Of a DNA stretch of 64,000 nucleotides, positions 10,133-20,545 are shown one piece after another. Source of the DNA: Otariodibacter oris (GTDB lineage Bacteria; Pseudomonadota; Gammaproteobacteria; Enterobacterales; Pasteurellaceae); NCBI RefSeq assembly GCF_009684715.1, contig NZ_CP016604.1, positions 62,001-126,000 on the forward strand. The letters are read 5' to 3'. A model generated the notes under the pieces. It did no database searches. It was given only the letters and a program-made list of their open reading frames with translations, and had not been told where the DNA came from. The stretch's first letter is position 1. Each line of letters begins with the position of its first letter. A program made the position numbers and the translations under genes.

Positions 10133-10288
10133 ATGGAACAAGTGAAAAATTCATTGTTTCAAGATGTAATTAAAACTGTTGCATTAATCGGTGTAGTACT
10201 ACCTATTTTAATGTTTGCTTGTGTAGGAGCGTATGGTCTGGTTGTATGGCTATTACAGATGTTTGTGATTGGTTTGCCAACAGCTTAA
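10133..10288 (+). CDS. torE: Small single-span membrane protein, TorE/NapE family
   Basis: A 51-residue protein that starts with MEQVKNSLFQD and then forms one hydrophobic helix (about residues 15-47), the usual build of TorE/NapE-type proteins encoded beside periplasmic oxide or nitrate reductases. It has a GGGGGA ribosome site 5 bases before the ATG. It lies 16 bases before torC in the same operon. Its exact role is not known; it may help to assemble the cytochrome-reductase chain in the membrane. I name it from size, topology and position, so the family assignment is good but not certain. Confidence 0.8.
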   Translation: MEQVKNSLFQDVIKTVALIGVVLPILMFACVGAYGLVVWLLQMFVIGLPTA

Positions 10289-10304
10289 CCAAAATGGAGC
10301 GATT

Positions 10305-11477
10305 ATGAAATTATTCAAATTTATTAAAAATTTATTTATGAAACCTTCGGCTAAAATTGGTTTAGGTATTTTAGTGACATTAGGTTTTATTGCGGGTGCG
10401 ATCAGTTGGCAATCATTTAATGATGTGATGGATAGCACAAGTACAGAAGAGTTCTGTGTGAGTTGTCACTCAATGGAACAACCGCTTGCGGAATTAAAAG
10501 AAACTGTGCATTGGTCAAATAGTTCAGGTGTTACTGCAACTTGTTCTAATTGCCATTTACCTCACGAAAAAACACCTAAATTTGCACGTAAAGTGCAAGC
10601 AATGCGAGAAGTGTTTGCTGAATTCACTGGAAAATATGACGAGGAAGGTTCTTTTGAAGAACATCGTCAAGAAATGGCAGAAAGGGAGTGGGCGCGTTTT
10701 GCTGCTAATGGTTCAAAAGAGTGTAAAACATGCCATAGTTATGAACGAATGGACTTTGACAATATGTCAGATCTCGCTAAAAAAGCGATGATACCTGCTG
10801 CGGAAAGAGATCAAAGTTGTATGGATTGTCATAAGGGTATTGCTCACCATTTACCAGAAATGAAAGCATCTAAAGGCTCAGCATCAAAATTTGATAATTT
10901 AGTGGTTTCTTCATTAAGTGCAGATAAAACCTACTTTACCAAAGCAAATGTTAAATTATTTAATGACGAAGCAATGTCTAGCAACATCGGTCAATTAGAA
11001 ACAGCGGTACCTGTGACTTTTGTTAAGTCTGGTAAAGATGCGGATTTAGTTGAATTAACTATGTGGCGTAAAAATAAGGGCTTTGGACGAATTTGGTATC
11101 ATCAATTTGGTAAAAATATTACTGATGCGGTATTAAGCAAAGAATTTATGCAAACAGAACCAAAATTTGAAGTGATTGCTACTCAAGAAGATCCACTTAC
11201 TGGTTTAACTTGGCAGAATGTAAAAATGCAAGTGTGGGTACCAAAAGCTTCATTAATTGAAGACATTAAACCAATTTGGGCAGATGCAGAAAATACTTAT
11301 AAAACACAATGTAGTACTTGTCATAGACAACCAGAAGTGGCGCATTTTGATTCAAATACTTGGATTGGTTTATTCAATGGAATGGTTGGTTTTACCAATA
11401 TTGATAAACAAACAGGTAAAGAAGTTTTACGTTACTTACAACTTCATTCTTCCGATTTTGAACAGCACGCTGAATAA
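10305..11477 (+). CDS. torC: Pentahaem c-type cytochrome, TorC/TorY family
   Basis: Membrane-anchored NapC/NirT-type cytochrome that takes electrons from menaquinol to the periplasmic reductase encoded next to it. The 390-residue protein has an N-terminal anchor (about residues 15-35). Four CxxCH haem sites lie in the NapC-like part (starting at Cys51, 80, 140 and 172) and a fifth in the C-terminal domain (CSTCH at 336-340). That fifth haem separates TorC/TorY from tetrahaem NapC. I start at ATG 10305, which has a GGAG site 6 bases upstream; a longer frame to 10269 overlaps torE. The orthologue in H. influenzae is usually called TorY. Confidence 0.94.
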   Translation: MKLFKFIKNLFMKPSAKIGLGILVTLGFIAGAISWQSFNDVMDSTSTEEFCVSCHSMEQPLAELKETVHWSNSSGVTATCSNCHLPHEKTPKFARKVQAMREVFAEFTGKYDEEGSFEEHRQEMAEREWARFAANGSKECKTCHSYERMDFDNMSDLAKKAMIPAAERDQSCMDCHKGIAHHLPEMKASKGSASKFDNLVVSSLSADKTYFTKANVKLFNDEAMSSNIGQLETAVPVTFVKSGKDADLVELTMWRKNKGFGRIWYHQFGKNITDAVLSKEFMQTEPKFEVIATQEDPLTGLTWQNVKMQVWVPKASLIEDIKPIWADAENTYKTQCSTCHRQPEVAHFDSNTWIGLFNGMVGFTNIDKQTGKEVLRYLQLHSSDFEQHAE

Positions 11478-11486
11478 GGAAATCAT

Positions 11487-13958
11487 ATGAAACAATCACG
11501 TCGTCAATTTTTAAAAAATATGTCCGTTATGGCAGCTACATTTACCATGCCAAATTTCCTTGTGCCTCAAAAAGCATTTGCAAAAGAAGGTGAAGATCTG
11601 ACTGCTTGGAAAATTACTGGATCGCACTGGGGTGCGATTCGAGCAAAAATTCAAAATGGTCGAGTAGAAGAAATAAAACCATTTGAATATGACCAATATC
11701 CAACAGAAATGATCAATGGTATTAAAGGATTAATTTATAGTGAATCACGTGTTCGCTATCCAATGGTTCGTTTGGATTGGTTGAAGAAACGTCACAATAG
11801 TAACACAGCAGAACGTGGTGATAACCGTTTTGTCCGTGTGACTTGGGATGAGGCTTTAGACTTCTTTTATGAAGAATTAGAGCGTATTCAGCAAGATTAC
11901 GGCCCATGGGCATTACATACTGCAAACGTTGGCTGGCGTGCGACAGGACAATTCCATAGCTGTGGTAACCATATGATTCGTGCAATTGGAATGCATGGAA
12001 ATAGTGTGAGTACCAGTGGAGACTATTCGACTGGGGCAGGACAAGTTATTCTTCCTTATGTGTTGGGTTCAACGGAAGTTTATTCACAAGGAACATCTTG
12101 GGAAATTATCCTAAAAGAGAGTGAAAATATTATTTTCTGGGCGAGTGATCCAATTAAGAATTTACAAGTGGGTTGGAACTGTGAAACACATGAAGCTTAT
12201 AAGTATTTAGAGCAATTAAAACAAAAAGTTGCTAATAAAGAAGTCAATGTTGTTTGTGTTGACCCAGTGAAATGTAAGACACAAAACTACCTTGGTGCAG
12301 AGTATAAATATATTAATCCATTAAGTGATGTTGCTTTCATGTTAGCTATTGCTCACACACTTTATACTGAGAATTTATACGATAAAAAATTTATTGATAT
12401 GTATACCGTTGGTTTTGAAAAGTTTGTGCCATATTTATTGGGTGAAACTGAAGATAAAAAACCAAAAACAGCAGAATGGGCATCAGAAATTTGCGGTATC
12501 AGTGCTGATGAGATTCGAGAATTTGCTCGTATGCTTGCGGGTAAACGTACTCAGCTTATTTTAGGTTGGGCTATTCAACGTCAGCAACATGGTGAACAAC
12601 CTTACTGGATGGCTGCTGTACTTGCTTCTATGTTAGGACAAATTGGTTTACCAGGCGGGGGTATTAGTTATGCTCACCACTACAGTTCAATTGGTGTGCC
12701 CGAGTCTGGTGCAGCAATGCCAGGATCTTTCCCATTAAATTTAGATGAAGGACAAACACAAAAATATCCAAATACCGATTACAACGGTTACAGTTCATCT
12801 ATACCTGTTGCTCGTTTAACGGATGCTTTATTAAATCCAGGACAAAAAATTAATGCTAATGGTAAAGAAGTTGTTTATTCTCCATTAAAAATGGCAATCT
12901 TTACTGGTTGTAACCAATGGCATCGCCAATCTGAACGTAATAAGATGAAAAAAGCTTTCCAAAGTTTGGAAACTATCGTTTCTATCAATTATAGTTGGAC
13001 AGCAACTTGTCGTTTCTCTGATATTGTTTTACCAGCATGTACACCTTTTGAGCGTAATGATATTGATGCTTATGGTTCTTACAGTAGCCGTGGTGTGATT
13101 GCCATGCAGAAATTGGTTGATCCACTTTACGATTCTCGTTCTGACTTTGATATTTTCCGTGGGCTTTGTCGCCGTTTTGGTAAAGAAAAAGAATATACTC
13201 GTGGCATGAGTGAAATGGAGTGGGTTGAAAAACTGTATGAAGATTGCCGTGCAGAAAATGAAGGTAAATTTGAAATGCCTCCATTTGCAGAGTTTTGGAA
13301 AACAGGATACGTATTATTCCCAGAAGGTAAACCATGGGTACGCCATGCAGATTTCAGAGAAGATCCTGAATTAAATGCATTAGGTACACCATCTGGCTTT
13401 ATTGAGATTTTCAGTAATACTATCGCAAGCTATGGTTATGAAGATTGTAAAGGGCATCCAATGTGGTTCGAAAAAGTAGAGCGCTCTCATGGTGGTCCTA
13501 AATCAGATAAATTTGATTTCTGGTTACAATCAGTTCACCCAGATAAACGTTTACACTCTCAGCTTTGTGAATCAAAAGAGTTACGCGATACTTACACAAT
13601 TCAAGGTCGTGAGCCGTTATTTATGAATCCAGAGGATGCAAAACGTTTAGGTATTGTACATGGTGATTTAGTACGAGTTTATAATGATCGTGGACAAGCG
13701 ATTGTTGGTGCTCACGTTTCGAATAATTTCCCTACGGGTGTTGTACGTTTACAAGAAGGTGCATGGTATTCACCATTAAATGAAGAAATTGGCTCTATTG
13801 ATACCTATGGTGACCCTAATACGATGACACTTGATATTGGCTCATCAATGCTCGCACAAGCGGTATCAGCGAATACCTGTCTTGTTAACGTAGAGAAATA
13901 TGAAGGTTCTGCTCCTGCGGTAACAGGATTCAAAGGACCAACAGAGATAACTTTATGA
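11487..13958 (+). CDS. torZ: Periplasmic molybdopterin S-/N-oxide reductase, TorZ/MtsZ type
   Basis: Terminal reductase of the DMSO reductase family, 823 residues. The N-terminus (SRRQFLKNM) is a twin-arginine signal, so the folded enzyme goes to the periplasm. There is no N-terminal Cys cluster, as expected for the cofactor-only TorA/BisC/DmsA-R group. Ser181 in DYSTGAGQ is the expected Mo ligand. Substrates of close relatives include trimethylamine N-oxide, biotin sulfoxide and methionine sulfoxide (MtsZ in H. influenzae); which one is used here cannot be told from sequence. It is flanked by its cytochrome (torC) and its chaperone (torD, 4-base overlap). An uptake core lies at 13856. Confidence 0.93.
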   Translation: MKQSRRQFLKNMSVMAATFTMPNFLVPQKAFAKEGEDLTAWKITGSHWGAIRAKIQNGRVEEIKPFEYDQYPTEMINGIKGLIYSESRVRYPMVRLDWLKKRHNSNTAERGDNRFVRVTWDEALDFFYEELERIQQDYGPWALHTANVGWRATGQFHSCGNHMIRAIGMHGNSVSTSGDYSTGAGQVILPYVLGSTEVYSQGTSWEIILKESENIIFWASDPIKNLQVGWNCETHEAYKYLEQLKQKVANKEVNVVCVDPVKCKTQNYLGAEYKYINPLSDVAFMLAIAHTLYTENLYDKKFIDMYTVGFEKFVPYLLGETEDKKPKTAEWASEICGISADEIREFARMLAGKRTQLILGWAIQRQQHGEQPYWMAAVLASMLGQIGLPGGGISYAHHYSSIGVPESGAAMPGSFPLNLDEGQTQKYPNTDYNGYSSSIPVARLTDALLNPGQKINANGKEVVYSPLKMAIFTGCNQWHRQSERNKMKKAFQSLETIVSINYSWTATCRFSDIVLPACTPFERNDIDAYGSYSSRGVIAMQKLVDPLYDSRSDFDIFRGLCRRFGKEKEYTRGMSEMEWVEKLYEDCRAENEGKFEMPPFAEFWKTGYVLFPEGKPWVRHADFREDPELNALGTPSGFIEIFSNTIASYGYEDCKGHPMWFEKVERSHGGPKSDKFDFWLQSVHPDKRLHSQLCESKELRDTYTIQGREPLFMNPEDAKRLGIVHGDLVRVYNDRGQAIVGAHVSNNFPTGVVRLQEGAWYSPLNEEIGSIDTYGDPNTMTLDIGSSMLAQAVSANTCLVNVEKYEGSAPAVTGFKGPTEITL
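13856..13864 (+). repeat. DNA uptake signal sequence core (Apl type)
   Basis: Exact ACAAGCGGT inside torZ. Confidence 0.7.
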
Positions 13959-14536
13959 TTGAAATAACAAGTGAAGAACGCTTATTTGTCTATTCGTGGC
14001 TAAGCAATGTGCTTGGTCACGAATTGTCTAAACAACAATTGGAACAATATCAAAATGGTTCTTTTGATGAGTTTTTTGATTTTTTAGCTCAGCAAGGCTT
14101 TAGTGAAGAAATAAAGGGGATTAAACAGTCTTTATCTGATATAAAAGAGAGAGAGTTTTCCCATTTAGAGTTAGCGGCAGATTATACTCAGCTTTTTTTA
14201 CTGGATGGAGAAGTAAGTGCTTTGCCTTATGCATCAGTTTATTTAGATGAAGTTGAGTTAAGTAAGAATCTCGCTTTTTTGGATGACCTTTTAATCGAGT
14301 TTGGTTTACAGGTAAATAAAGAAACACATGAACCAAGTGATCATTTGTGCGTGTATATAGAGCTACTTATAAAGATTATTGAGTCATCTGATCAAGAATT
14401 AGAACAAGAATTTGTTCAAATCTATTTTTTACCTTGGCTACAAAGATTTGTTCTCAAAGTTAAAGGTATAAAAACACAGACTGATTTTTATCCACAAATT
14501 ATCAATATTCTGGTTGGCTTATTATCTAAGGCGTAA
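13955..14536 (+). CDS. torD: Molybdoenzyme maturation chaperone TorD
   Basis: Cytoplasmic chaperone that binds the Tat signal and apo-form of the partner reductase and aids cofactor insertion. The 193-residue, mostly helical protein carries the family motif E-P-x-D-H ([13 protein letters not shown]). Its start overlaps the torZ stop as ATGA, which fits coupled synthesis of chaperone and client. It is the last gene of the torECZD operon. Confidence 0.93.
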   Translation: MIEITSEERLFVYSWLSNVLGHELSKQQLEQYQNGSFDEFFDFLAQQGFSEEIKGIKQSLSDIKEREFSHLELAADYTQLFLLDGEVSALPYASVYLDEVELSKNLAFLDDLLIEFGLQVNKETHEPSDHLCVYIELLIKIIESSDQELEQEFVQIYFLPWLQRFVLKVKGIKTQTDFYPQIINILVGLLSKA

Positions 14537-14613
14537 TTATTTACTTTTTCTCCCTATTATTTTAAGTAAATAGCAGAAATTTGATAAAAGATCGTGGCAA
14601 GGAAAGCAGAAAA

Positions 14614-14622
14614 TGCTAGAAT
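14614..14622 (+). promoter_or_regulatory. Extended -10 promoter for secE-nusG
   Basis: TGCTAGAAT is an extended -10 element (TG-N-TAGAAT) 54 bases before the secE start; the -35 region (TGGCAA at 14595) is poor. The torD gene ends 78 bases earlier, so secE needs its own promoter. Confidence 0.5.
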
Positions 14623-14675
14623 TGCACGCTTTAAAAATTAAACGTTCTCGATTATTAACAAATTTTAGGTTGTCT

Positions 14676-15089
14676 ATGTCTAAAGAAAATCAAAAGAAAG
14701 CCCCTCAGCAGCTTGAAAATAAGGGTGTAAAAAGTAAAGGCGTAAACAGTGTTTTGTGGCTACTGTCTATTGTTCTTATTGCTGTAGCTGCTATTGGAAA
14801 TGCTTATTTTGCAAGTCATTTCACCTTGATCGTTAGAGTTTTATTACTTGTTGTATTGCTTGTTGCTGCAGTTGCTTTTGCGGCGATTACAAACCAAGGC
14901 CAAAAAGCAATCAGTTTTATGAAAGAGTCTCGTCATGAATTGAGAAAAATTGTTTGGCCAAATCGTCAAGAATCAACTCAAACCACATTAATTGTATTAG
15001 CAGCTTGTGTTGTTGTTGCTCTAATATTATGGGGTATTGACTCAGTTATCGTATCTGTTGTTACATTCTTAACAAATTTGAGGTTCTAA
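14676..15089 (+). CDS. secE: Preprotein translocase subunit SecE
   Basis: Essential SecYEG subunit. The 137-residue product has the three-helix build of gamma-proteobacterial SecE: two hydrophobic spans (about residues 26-45 and 48-70), the conserved amphipathic stretch ([16 protein letters not shown]), and a last span at the C-terminus. I start at MSKENQ (14676) with TTAGGT upstream; the frame is open back to 14613, but that part covers the promoter. nusG begins one base after its stop. Confidence 0.95.
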   Translation: MSKENQKKAPQQLENKGVKSKGVNSVLWLLSIVLIAVAAIGNAYFASHFTLIVRVLLLVVLLVAAVAFAAITNQGQKAISFMKESRHELRKIVWPNRQESTQTTLIVLAACVVVALILWGIDSVIVSVVTFLTNLRF

Positions 15090-15090
15090 G

Positions 15091-15654
15091 ATGGAAGAAG
15101 TAGAGATAAAAGAAACCACAAAAAAACGTTGGTATGTATTACAAGCATTTTCGGGATTCGAAGCTCGAGTTGCAATGACATTGCGTGAGTATATCAAACT
15201 TCATAACATGGAAGATCAGTTTGGTGAAGTTTTAGTGCCAACAGAAGAAGTGGTAGAAAATGTTGCGGGTCGTCGCCGTAAAACAGAAAGAAAATTCTTT
15301 CCTGGTTATGTTTTAGTACAAATGGAAATGAATGATGAGACTTGGCATTTAGTAAAAAGTGTTCCTCGCGTGATGGGATTTATTGGTGGTACAGCAGATA
15401 AACCTGCACCGATTACACAACGTGAAGCCGATCGTATTTTAAATAGATTACAAGAAACGGCAGATAAGCCACGTCATAGAAAAGAATTCCAACCAGGTGA
15501 AGAAGTTCGTGTTACTGAAGGCCCATTCGCAGACTTTAATGGTACAGTTGAAGAAGTGGATTATGAAAAAGGTCGTTTGAAAGTTTCAGTTTCTATTTTT
15601 GGTCGTGCAACACCAGTTGAATTAGAATTCAATCAAGTTGAAAAACAAAGCTAA
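15091..15654 (+). CDS. nusG: Transcription elongation/antitermination factor NusG
   Basis: Binds RNA polymerase and links it to Rho or to the ribosome. The 187-residue protein has the NGN domain ([17 protein letters not shown] to the [15 protein letters not shown] region) and a C-terminal KOW domain ([21 protein letters not shown]). It starts one base after secE. The usual rplKAJL genes do not follow; a terminator and then an aryl polyene operon on the other strand do. Confidence 0.97.
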   Translation: MEEVEIKETTKKRWYVLQAFSGFEARVAMTLREYIKLHNMEDQFGEVLVPTEEVVENVAGRRRKTERKFFPGYVLVQMEMNDETWHLVKSVPRVMGFIGGTADKPAPITQREADRILNRLQETADKPRHRKEFQPGEEVRVTEGPFADFNGTVEEVDYEKGRLKVSVSIFGRATPVELEFNQVEKQS

Positions 15655-15720
15655 AAGTGTTTACAAATTTTATACTAGAATAACTCGCAGTTTTAGTATT
15701 AAGACAGACGTCTATTTTAA

Positions 15721-15757
15721 AGGGATAATTGTATAGTATTAAATATAAATTATCCCT
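15721..15757 (+). terminator. Terminator after nusG
   Basis: A perfect 10-bp stem (15721-15730 with 15748-15757) has a 17-base loop, followed by CTAATTTTTATT. It lies in the 282-base gap between nusG and the convergent APE operon end; nothing else is recognisable there. Confidence 0.65.
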
Positions 15758-15936
15758 CTAATTTTTATTCTTCTTTCCATTTTTTATTTATATTAAGAGT
15801 TTTATCACAATAGTGATAATTTTATCTTCAGAATGAATACTCCTTATCACTTTATTATCTTGATATATAAGTATAACAAAGCCTATATTAAATTTTAGTA
15901 AAAAATAAGTATCTAACCGCTTATTTCCGGATAAGT

Positions 15937-17172
15937 TTAATTTTGTGTGGCTACTCCACATAATTCCGCCAGTGCTTGTAATCGAGCATCTGATTTTGAG
16001 ACAAAAGGATTTGTCTCATCCCAGGCATAACCCGCTAGGATTGATGAGATTATTCGGCGAATTTCAGGTTGGGGATTTTTTGCATAAATCACATTCTGAA
16101 ATGATTCATCATACCAACCATTTACATAAGTTCTAAATGTATTCACACCAATCATAAGTGGTTCAGTAAATTCTTTTTGCCAATCCACTTGCTCTCCTTT
16201 GAGCTGACGAGTGATTAATCGGCTTGCTAGACGTGCAGAATGTAATGCGATTGTTACCCCAGAAGAAAATACAGGATCGAGAAATTCTGCGGCATTACCT
16301 AACAAAGCAAAGTGGTTTCCATATAAGGTTTTTACGTTGGCTGAGTAACCTTTAATCTGACGGTATGGCACTTCATTATCCCAATTTGCATTGGATAAAA
16401 TGCGTTTCAACATCGGAGCTTCTAGTGCAAATTTTTTCAAAACACTTTCGCTTTCTCCTGATAATGTTTCTGGTAATCCAACAACACCAATGGAACAACG
16501 ATTATCGGCAAATGGAATTAACCATAGCCATACATCTCTGTATTTAGGGTGAGTTGTAATTAAAATTTTATTGCGATCAAATTCCGTATCATCAATATTA
16601 TCATCAATGTGTGTGAAATGAGCGATACGCATAGGTAAATGAGAGGGGAGTTCTAGATCAAGTAATTGAGGTAGGACTCGTCCATATCCACTTGCATCAA
16701 GTACAAATTTAGCCGAAATTTGATAATTTTCACCTTGCTCATTTTTAACATTGATAACGGCAAGCTCACCACTATTATCAAAGGCAATGACCTGATGTCC
16801 AAAGCGAACTGTCACACCTTTTTTTTCTGTTTCATCAATTAAAATTTTATCGAAAATCCCTCGACGAACTTGGTATGTTGTCCCCGGACCTTGTGTAAAT
16901 TTATCCGTAAAATCAAAATAGGTATATCGGTTTCCCCATGTGAATGCGGCACCGTTTTTAAACTGGAAACTCGGTTCTGCATTAATTGCATCGACTAATT
17001 CTGCTTCTGCTAGAATTTCCATACAATATGGAAGTAAGCTCTCACCAATAACGAAACGAGGAAAATATTGTTTTTCTAGTACACAAATATTTAAACCTTG
17101 TTTTTTAAGTAATGAGGCGGATACTGAGCCAGCTGGTCCAGCTCCGATAATAACAACATCAAATTGTTCCAT
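15937..17172 (-). CDS. FAD-dependent oxidoreductase of the tryptophan-halogenase-like family, last gene of the APE operon
   Basis: Flavoprotein of 411 residues with an N-terminal FAD motif (VVIIGAGPAGSVSA, about 5-18), then FPRFVIGESLLP and a C-terminal LLGNAAEFLDPVFSSGV segment typical of geranylgeranyl-reductase/halogenase-like flavoproteins. Related genes occur at the end of aryl polyene clusters, where an oxidation or tailoring step is supposed, but their reaction is not settled. It lies 18 bases after the MMPL exporter gene on the same strand. I see no evidence for a true halogenase over a monooxygenase or reductase. Confidence 0.82.
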   Translation of the reverse strand: MEQFDVVIIGAGPAGSVSASLLKKQGLNICVLEKQYFPRFVIGESLLPYCMEILAEAELVDAINAEPSFQFKNGAAFTWGNRYTYFDFTDKFTQGPGTTYQVRRGIFDKILIDETEKKGVTVRFGHQVIAFDNSGELAVINVKNEQGENYQISAKFVLDASGYGRVLPQLLDLELPSHLPMRIAHFTHIDDNIDDTEFDRNKILITTHPKYRDVWLWLIPFADNRCSIGVVGLPETLSGESESVLKKFALEAPMLKRILSNANWDNEVPYRQIKGYSANVKTLYGNHFALLGNAAEFLDPVFSSGVTIALHSARLASRLITRQLKGEQVDWQKEFTEPLMIGVNTFRTYVNGWYDESFQNVIYAKNPQPEIRRIISSILAGYAWDETNPFVSKSDARLQALAELCGVATQN

Positions 17173-17190
17173 TTCCTTGCCCTTTTGCTA

Positions 17191-19473
17191 TTAGCGTAAT
17201 GTTTTAAATAAAACGAATAAACTAAATAAAATACCCATGCTCACGCTTAGCCCAAAACTTGCTATTGCAGGAGTAGTACTTATACCTAATAAAGAAAAAG
17301 AAATTAAAGTCGTTATTGCTGCTAATGTAATTGTTGTGTGTTTAGCAGATAAAGGCTCGTCAACCATTTTCATATAAACCGTATAATCAAGCGTAATTGC
17401 AGATACTAAGAGTAAACCAAACATTGTGAATAATGTAATTGGTAATGAAAACCAGCCAAAAATAGCAATGGTGAAAATAATTGAGGTAAGTGGAACTGCT
17501 AACATTTTTAGGGCATTTTTTATTCCAAAAATCTTCCACAATAATAACCCTGCAAAAAGGAAAGAAAGTAATTTGAGCCATCCCGCTTCATTACGTGTTC
17601 TTTCAAAAGCATTGTTCATTTGAGAACGTTTGTCTTGCCAGTAAATATCTACACTATTTTCTAATGATTGAATAAGTTGAATATCTTTCATTCCTGATAA
17701 TTTTACGATTGATGCTACTTTATTTGGTTCGATTTCCCCCAAATATAATGTCTTCCATGCTTGGCCTATTTGAGTATTTAATGCTTGAGTCAATGTGATA
17801 ATAGGGGCTTCTGGGAGAGACTGTATTGCATTTGTTATATATTCTGTTGGAATACCAATTTCAGAAAATACAGCATAATTAGATTGTTTAATCTTATTAT
17901 TTAATTGCACAATAAATTCTTTTTGAGCTTTTTCAGAATGTATCCACTGACTTAAAGATTGAAATGAATCTACTTTTCCATGTTGTTTTAAAGATGCTAA
18001 TGTATTGGATAATACCTGATCTTGTTCTAATAATTTTTGATCATTCTCAGCAATGAGGAGAAAATATTGTGAACCTAAATCCATTTTAGTAATGTCTGAA
18101 ATTTTTTTAGCTTGTAATAATAATGGCTCAGGTAAAGCAACCCATTGACGTATATCATCTTTCCATTCACTTCTATATATTCCCAATCCTACACCTAAAA
18201 AGAGGATAAAACCCAAGCTCCATTTTATGATTGGATTTATGGTTAAAGATAAATTAGGTAATGCAATATGGTAATTCTTTGATTGATAATGTATAAATCC
18301 TAAAGGTAAGAAAAGTAACGTGAAAAGAATGGAAAAAATAAGGGCAGTAGCAGAGAATAAGGCTGTCTGTTGAAGGATAGGTAAAGAGGTCACACCTAAC
18401 AGAATATAACCAATTAATGTTACGATAAGGCTAATAAAAAATGGAAAACATAATTTTTCCATCATTTTTTGCCCATTCCAATGCTGATGAAATAATGATG
18501 AGGCTAACCAATGGAGTGGAAAATCAATCAATACACCAACAAGACTGGTTCCAATCACTAAAGTTAAAATGTGAATATGCCCAACTGTAAATACAGTAAT
18601 GACTATTCCACCTAATACTCCAACCAAAATAGGCGTAAATAACCAAAGCACTCGAAAAGTACGAAATACAATAAGTAATAGTAATAGTGTTAAGCTAATG
18701 CCAACAATACTCATTGTTGTACTTTCTTGTTCTGCCTGCTGTTTTGTGGCATTTGCAAAAAGAGCAGAGCCTGTGACAAGAAATTGCCCATCTTGTTGAG
18801 TCACTCTTTTTTCGTTATCTGCAATTAAATTAAGAATATTGGTTTGAGGATTGATTAAATCCTGTTGCGTTAAATCACCTTGTAATAGCACCCAAGTTAT
18901 CTCGTTATTTTTGACAAATAACATGCCGGTGTCTGCATCCCACTGTATAGCACTTTGCAGTTGAGATTGATGTAGAGCAAATCGTCCAAATCCTAGCCAA
19001 TCCTGATCTAATGATAGCAAGTTACTTTGTTGAAAAGGATTAATAATTTCTTCTGCATATTCTCTAAAATAGGATTCTGGGTGTGTAATTAGTTGAGTTT
19101 GAATTGCTTTAGGTAAGATAGCGAGACTTAATTGTGAAATTTCTTGTTTTAATTGTTCAAGATCTGGAGTGATTATATTATTTGTTTGCTCAAATAGATT
19201 ACTTGATTCCCAAGTCTTTTCGATTTGTTTAGCGAGTGAAAAAGCCCGTTCTGGATCTTTATGACCTACCAAAGCAATCACTTTTTTATTAAATTTTTCT
19301 TCTTGGATTTTATCTGCTCGTTCTTGAATCTCTGTCCAAGCGTGATTCTGTGGTAGTAATGGTGTTAAGTCTGTTTGTAACCATGCTGTTCTAAGTTGGG
19401 AAAAAAATAACACTAAAATAACGGATAAAAATAATCCATAACAATAACGATATAATGTTAAATATTTTCCCAT
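17191..19473 (-). CDS. MMPL/RND-type exporter of the APE operon (ApeM-like)
   Basis: Large inner-membrane protein of about 760 residues. It has one N-terminal span, a large periplasmic loop, a block of about five spans (LTLLLLLIVFRTFRVLW onward), a second loop and a second block of spans, as in MMPL/RND transporters. It probably extracts the finished lipid-linked aryl polyene from the inner membrane. The frame extends to a TTG at 19509, but the ATG codons at 19479 and 19473 are better; I prefer 19473, because AAGAGA lies 6 bases before it. It follows the lolA-like gene directly. Ape letters follow the Xenorhabdus cluster as I remember it. Confidence 0.88.
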   Translation of the reverse strand: MGKYLTLYRYCYGLFLSVILVLFFSQLRTAWLQTDLTPLLPQNHAWTEIQERADKIQEEKFNKKVIALVGHKDPERAFSLAKQIEKTWESSNLFEQTNNIITPDLEQLKQEISQLSLAILPKAIQTQLITHPESYFREYAEEIINPFQQSNLLSLDQDWLGFGRFALHQSQLQSAIQWDADTGMLFVKNNEITWVLLQGDLTQQDLINPQTNILNLIADNEKRVTQQDGQFLVTGSALFANATKQQAEQESTTMSIVGISLTLLLLLIVFRTFRVLWLFTPILVGVLGGIVITVFTVGHIHILTLVIGTSLVGVLIDFPLHWLASSLFHQHWNGQKMMEKLCFPFFISLIVTLIGYILLGVTSLPILQQTALFSATALIFSILFTLLFLPLGFIHYQSKNYHIALPNLSLTINPIIKWSLGFILFLGVGLGIYRSEWKDDIRQWVALPEPLLLQAKKISDITKMDLGSQYFLLIAENDQKLLEQDQVLSNTLASLKQHGKVDSFQSLSQWIHSEKAQKEFIVQLNNKIKQSNYAVFSEIGIPTEYITNAIQSLPEAPIITLTQALNTQIGQAWKTLYLGEIEPNKVASIVKLSGMKDIQLIQSLENSVDIYWQDKRSQMNNAFERTRNEAGWLKLLSFLFAGLLLWKIFGIKNALKMLAVPLTSIIFTIAIFGWFSLPITLFTMFGLLLVSAITLDYTVYMKMVDEPLSAKHTTITLAAITTLISFSLLGISTTPAIASFGLSVSMGILFSLFVLFKTLR

Positions 19474-19483
19474 ACCCATTCTC

Positions 19484-20074
19484 TTACGGTTGTAATGCTT
19501 TTTGAGCAAAAGCAGAAACTGGTGCGTTCAATTTAATATCTTTAAATTGGATAAGTGTTCTATCACCTTGTTTTTCTTTCAGTTCAATTTGTTTAACAAC
19601 TTGATCTCCATTTAATACGATCTCTGTGAAAATTTGTTTCATTAGTAGACTTTCGGGTGTTAATGTTAATTGCCATTGAGTATCTGAACCTTGTAGAGAT
19701 AGTTGAAATTGGTTTGCTAAGGCATCGGTATTTCCAGAAAGTAAACCTAAAAATAGAGAGACTTGTTCATTTTCTCCAAGCTTATTATTTTCTACCCAAC
19801 TTTTTCCATTCCATTGATTGATACCTGATTTAGACACTCGTAGGTAATTTTCAAATGGTTTTTGAGTATGCCATAACAGACCTTGATTTTTAATCAGTGA
19901 GAATTCGCCTGAAATAATGATTGGATTATTTAGTGCCTTTAAAAACCGAGATTGTGTAAAATTTCCTTGTGTATTATTCGGCTTTTGAAGTAATTCAAAT
20001 AATTCTCCTTGTGAAAAGCCAAAAGAGAGTGAAGAAAATAAGAATAAAACTAAACTGATAATATATTTTTTCAT
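19484..20074 (-). CDS. LolA-like outer-membrane lipoprotein carrier of the APE operon (ApeL-like)
   Basis: Periplasmic protein of 196 residues with a signal peptide (MKKYIISLVLFLFSSLSFG). The LolA-like beta-sheet fold is suggested by FTQSRFLKALNNPIIISGEF and LLWHTQKPFENYLRV. It is thought to carry the aryl polyene lipid across the periplasm after the MMPL exporter. The start overlaps the thioesterase stop as ATGA. It is not the general LolA gene, given its place in the cluster. Confidence 0.88.
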   Translation of the reverse strand: MKKYIISLVLFLFSSLSFGFSQGELFELLQKPNNTQGNFTQSRFLKALNNPIIISGEFSLIKNQGLLWHTQKPFENYLRVSKSGINQWNGKSWVENNKLGENEQVSLFLGLLSGNTDALANQFQLSLQGSDTQWQLTLTPESLLMKQIFTEIVLNGDQVVKQIELKEKQGDRTLIQFKDIKLNAPVSAFAQKALQP

Positions 20075-20520
20075 AGGTTATTTGGATTAAATGAGTGGTA
20101 ATGCTCAATGGCATCACGCCAAGATTGAGGAGTTTGTAATTGCATTTCTCCACTATTAATATCAACAGCAACCTGTGTTGTTGAACCCGTTGTTAATTTA
20201 TTTCCAGAAGCAACATCAACGATTACATAATCAATTCGAATACAGCTTTCATATTCGACAACAGCTAAATTTACTCTGATTTTTTGTCGAAATAATGCGG
20301 GTTTGACATATTTTAAATTGATTTGAACAATAGGCCATCCGTATCCTTGTTCACGCATTACATCATAGGTATAGTTAATTTCTTCTAAAAAAGCACAGCG
20401 TGCCATTTCTAAATATTTTACATAATGCCCATGCCACATAATATTCATTGAATCTACATCAAAGAATGGGATTTCATATTCCGAACTATGATGAGCATAA
20501 ACATGTTTTTTTATTTTCAT
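20071..20520 (-). CDS. Hotdog-fold acyl thioesterase of the APE operon (ApeK-like)
   Basis: A 149-residue 4HBT-family protein with the signature FFDVDSMNIMWHGHYVKYLE, in which Asp and the HGxY part form the active site. In aryl polyene clusters it may release or edit acyl chains on the ACPs. It starts after an uptake-sequence hairpin that separates it from the small lipoprotein gene, and it is coupled by ATGA to the lolA-like gene. Confidence 0.9.
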   Translation of the reverse strand: MKIKKHVYAHHSSEYEIPFFDVDSMNIMWHGHYVKYLEMARCAFLEEINYTYDVMREQGYGWPIVQINLKYVKPALFRQKIRVNLAVVEYESCIRIDYVIVDVASGNKLTTGSTTQVAVDINSGEMQLQTPQSWRDAIEHYHSFNPNNL

Positions 20521-20536
20521 AATAATCTCAAATAAA

Positions 20537-20545
20537 ACAAGCGGT
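20537..20545 (+). repeat. DNA uptake signal sequence core (Apl type)
   Basis: Exact ACAAGCGGT overlapping one arm of the hairpin at 20539-20581. Confidence 0.75.

Noticed and set aside
12985-13335. Minus-strand frame opposite torZ (116 residues)
   Set aside because: Antisense to a conserved enzyme; no start signal and no domain.
15937-17172. Calling the APE flavoprotein a tryptophan halogenase
   Set aside because: Family resemblance alone does not show halogenation; I could not identify the diagnostic catalytic lysine with confidence, and the cluster context fits a different oxidation.
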